Shown here: positions 62,847 to 64,000 of the stretch, in pieces
How the letters are laid out: each line of letters starts with the position of its first letter
Numbering within the stretch: position 1 is the stretch's first letter
Assembly: GCA_034933685.1 (NCBI GenBank)
Contig: JAYFNB010000018.1
Span: 1-64,000, forward strand
Reading direction: 5' to 3'
Length of the DNA stretch: 64,000 nt
DNA from: UBA8514 sp034933685
GTDB lineage: Bacteria; Bacillota; Clostridia; Lachnospirales; Anaerotignaceae
Position numbers and translations under genes: made by a program
The notes under the pieces: generated by a model
Seen by the model: the letters and a program-made list of their open reading frames with translations, nothing else
Told to the model about the DNA's origin: nothing
Database searches by the model: none

Positions 62847-64000
62847 TGAAAGAAATGACATTAGGGGAAATTTGCGACGCAGTAAATGGCAGATTTTTAA
62901 AGCCCTGTGACAAAAACTCGAAAACAGAAAAGCTTACAACAGATACAAGAGAAATAGAAAAAGGTTCTCTTTTTATACCACTTAAAGGGGATAATTTTGA
63001 TGGGCACGACTTTATTGAGCAGGCATTTGAAAAAGAAGCATTGTGTTGTTTTAGCGAAATTGAAATTGAATCCAATGGAATAATTATTATTGTAGAGGAT
63101 ACAAGGAAAGCTTTCCGCATGCTTGCAATGTATTATCTTACACTTTTTAATGTGAAGGTTGTTGGTATTACTGGCAGTGTTGGCAAAACAACAACAAAAG
63201 ATATGATAGCCTCTGTTTTGGAGGAAAAATATAAGGTTCTTAAAACACAAGGAAACTTTAACAACGAAATTGGTTTGCCAAAAACCATTTTCAATCTTAA
63301 AGATGACCATGAGGTTGCTGTACTTGAAATGGGAATGAACAGCTTTGGAGAAATACGCAGGTTGTCAGAAATTGCAAAGCCTGATATTGCTGTTATTACC
63401 AATGTTGGGGTATCCCACATAGAAAACCTTGGAAGCCGTGAAGGAATTTTGCAAGCGAAAAGTGAAATTTTTGAATATCTTAAAAAAGATGGTGTTGCTG
63501 TGTTGAATGCCGATAACGATATGATTTCAACTCTGCGAGGAAAGCTTAATTTTAAAACATTTTGGTTTGGTATTGAAAACAAAAGCGATTTTTATGCTGA
63601 AAATATTGTACCAATGGGCTTAGAGGGCATAAAATGTACTATTTTATGCGAGGGTGAAAGGACAGACGTAACAATTCCTGTGCCAGGTGAACATATGGTG
63701 CTTAATGCTCTTTCTGCGGCGGCTGTAGGAAAATCGCTAAACCTTAACATGGAACAAATAAAGCGTGGCATTGAAAATTTTGCGCCAACAGCAATGCGAA
63801 TGGCAGTAAATAAAACGGATTTTGGTTTAACTCTTATTAATGACGCATATAATGCAAACCCAGTATCTATGAAGGCAGCAATTGACGTTTTATGCACAAG
63901 CCAAGGCAGAACTGTTGCTATTTTGGGTGATATGTTTGAGCTTGGTGATTTTGCGCCATCACTACATTATGAAGTTGGTGAATATGCCGCAAAATCGTGT
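62846..64000 (+). CDS. murF: UDP-MurNAc-tripeptide--D-Ala-D-Ala ligase (MurF), 3' end missing
   Basis: The frame starts at ATG 62846 inside the murE stop and remains open to the last base, giving 385 residues. MurF adds the D-alanyl-D-alanine dipeptide. The P-loop is GITGSVGKTTTKDM, followed by TQGNFNNEIGLPKT, VLEMGMN and NDAYNANPVSM, all MurF hallmarks. The family length is about 450, so roughly 65 residues lie outside the window. GAGGAGGAG precedes the start. Confidence 0.95.
   Translation, partial: MKEMTLGEICDAVNGRFLKPCDKNSKTEKLTTDTREIEKGSLFIPLKGDNFDGHDFIEQAFEKEALCCFSEIEIESNGIIIIVEDTRKAFRMLAMYYLTLFNVKVVGITGSVGKTTTKDMIASVLEEKYKVLKTQGNFNNEIGLPKTIFNLKDDHEVAVLEMGMNSFGEIRRLSEIAKPDIAVITNVGVSHIENLGSREGILQAKSEIFEYLKKDGVAVLNADNDMISTLRGKLNFKTFWFGIENKSDFYAENIVPMGLEGIKCTILCEGERTDVTIPVPGEHMVLNALSAAAVGKSLNLNMEQIKRGIENFAPTAMRMAVNKTDFGLTLINDAYNANPVSMKAAIDVLCTSQGRTVAILGDMFELGDFAPSLHYEVGEYAAKSC

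Overview
This window reads as chromosome from a low-GC, anaerobic, spore-forming member of the Clostridia, probably Lachnospirales-like. Pointers are A+T-rich intergenic DNA, strong AGGAGG-type ribosome binding sites with many TTG/GTG starts, a 2-oxoacid:ferredoxin oxidoreductase, two sigma-54 circuits, CspB-like subtilases, a SpoVD-like protein inside the division cluster, and a MurE with the DNPR motif for meso-diaminopimelate. I see no phage, insertion sequence, CRISPR array or rRNA operon. The genus cannot be fixed from the sequence.

Layout. 1-4.7 kb: end of an unknown gene, alanine racemase, a permease split into two half-size genes behind a promoter with a palindromic operator, a ZIP metal transporter, and an AraC-type regulator with a disturbed N-terminus. 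4.7-8.3 kb: a heterodimeric ABC transporter behind a 16-bp palindrome. 8.4-13.5 kb (minus strand): a sigma-54 activator (CdsR-like), cysteine desulfidase, a membrane transporter and an L-2-amino-thiazoline-4-carboxylate (ATC) hydrolase family protein, with a clear -24/-12 promoter and two identical 18-bp palindromes upstream. 14-30 kb: two chemoreceptors, a YyaL-type protein, a Cys-rich four-helix protein, an SLH-anchored secreted protein, a HAD phosphatase, a CoA-binding protein, a patatin, TfoX-C and CorA proteins, a diguanylate cyclase and a DUF1275 protein. 29.9-35.2 kb: an ammonium transporter with a terminator-like leader hairpin, and two tandem CspB-like subtilases that both appear to start at ACG. 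35-41.5 kb: oligoendopeptidase F, O-acetylhomoserine sulfhydrylase, glycogen branching enzyme, rpsU and yqeY. 41.6-46.4 kb: a four-subunit oxidoreductase operon (porG-D-A-B) with its own sigma-54 promoter, divergent from a PAS/AAA+ regulator. 46.4-54.8 kb: tRNA-Arg, a polysaccharide deacetylase, tRNA-Leu, two unlisted small-protein genes, a four-domain CoA-disulfide reductase/sulfurtransferase fusion, an ABC-2 exporter and a FAD protein. 55-64 kb: the division and cell-wall cluster mraZ-rsmH-ftsL-pbpB-spoVD-murE-murF, cut by the window end.

The most coherent stories are regulatory. Two separate sigma-54 modules link amino-acid and oxoacid catabolism to their own activators. The cysteine module also carries an uncharacterised transporter and an ATC-hydrolase-family protein, so it could be a wider sulfur-scavenging system than cysteine desulfidase alone. 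The division cluster carries four GTGG repeats at exactly 10-bp spacing over its promoter, as expected for MraZ autoregulation.
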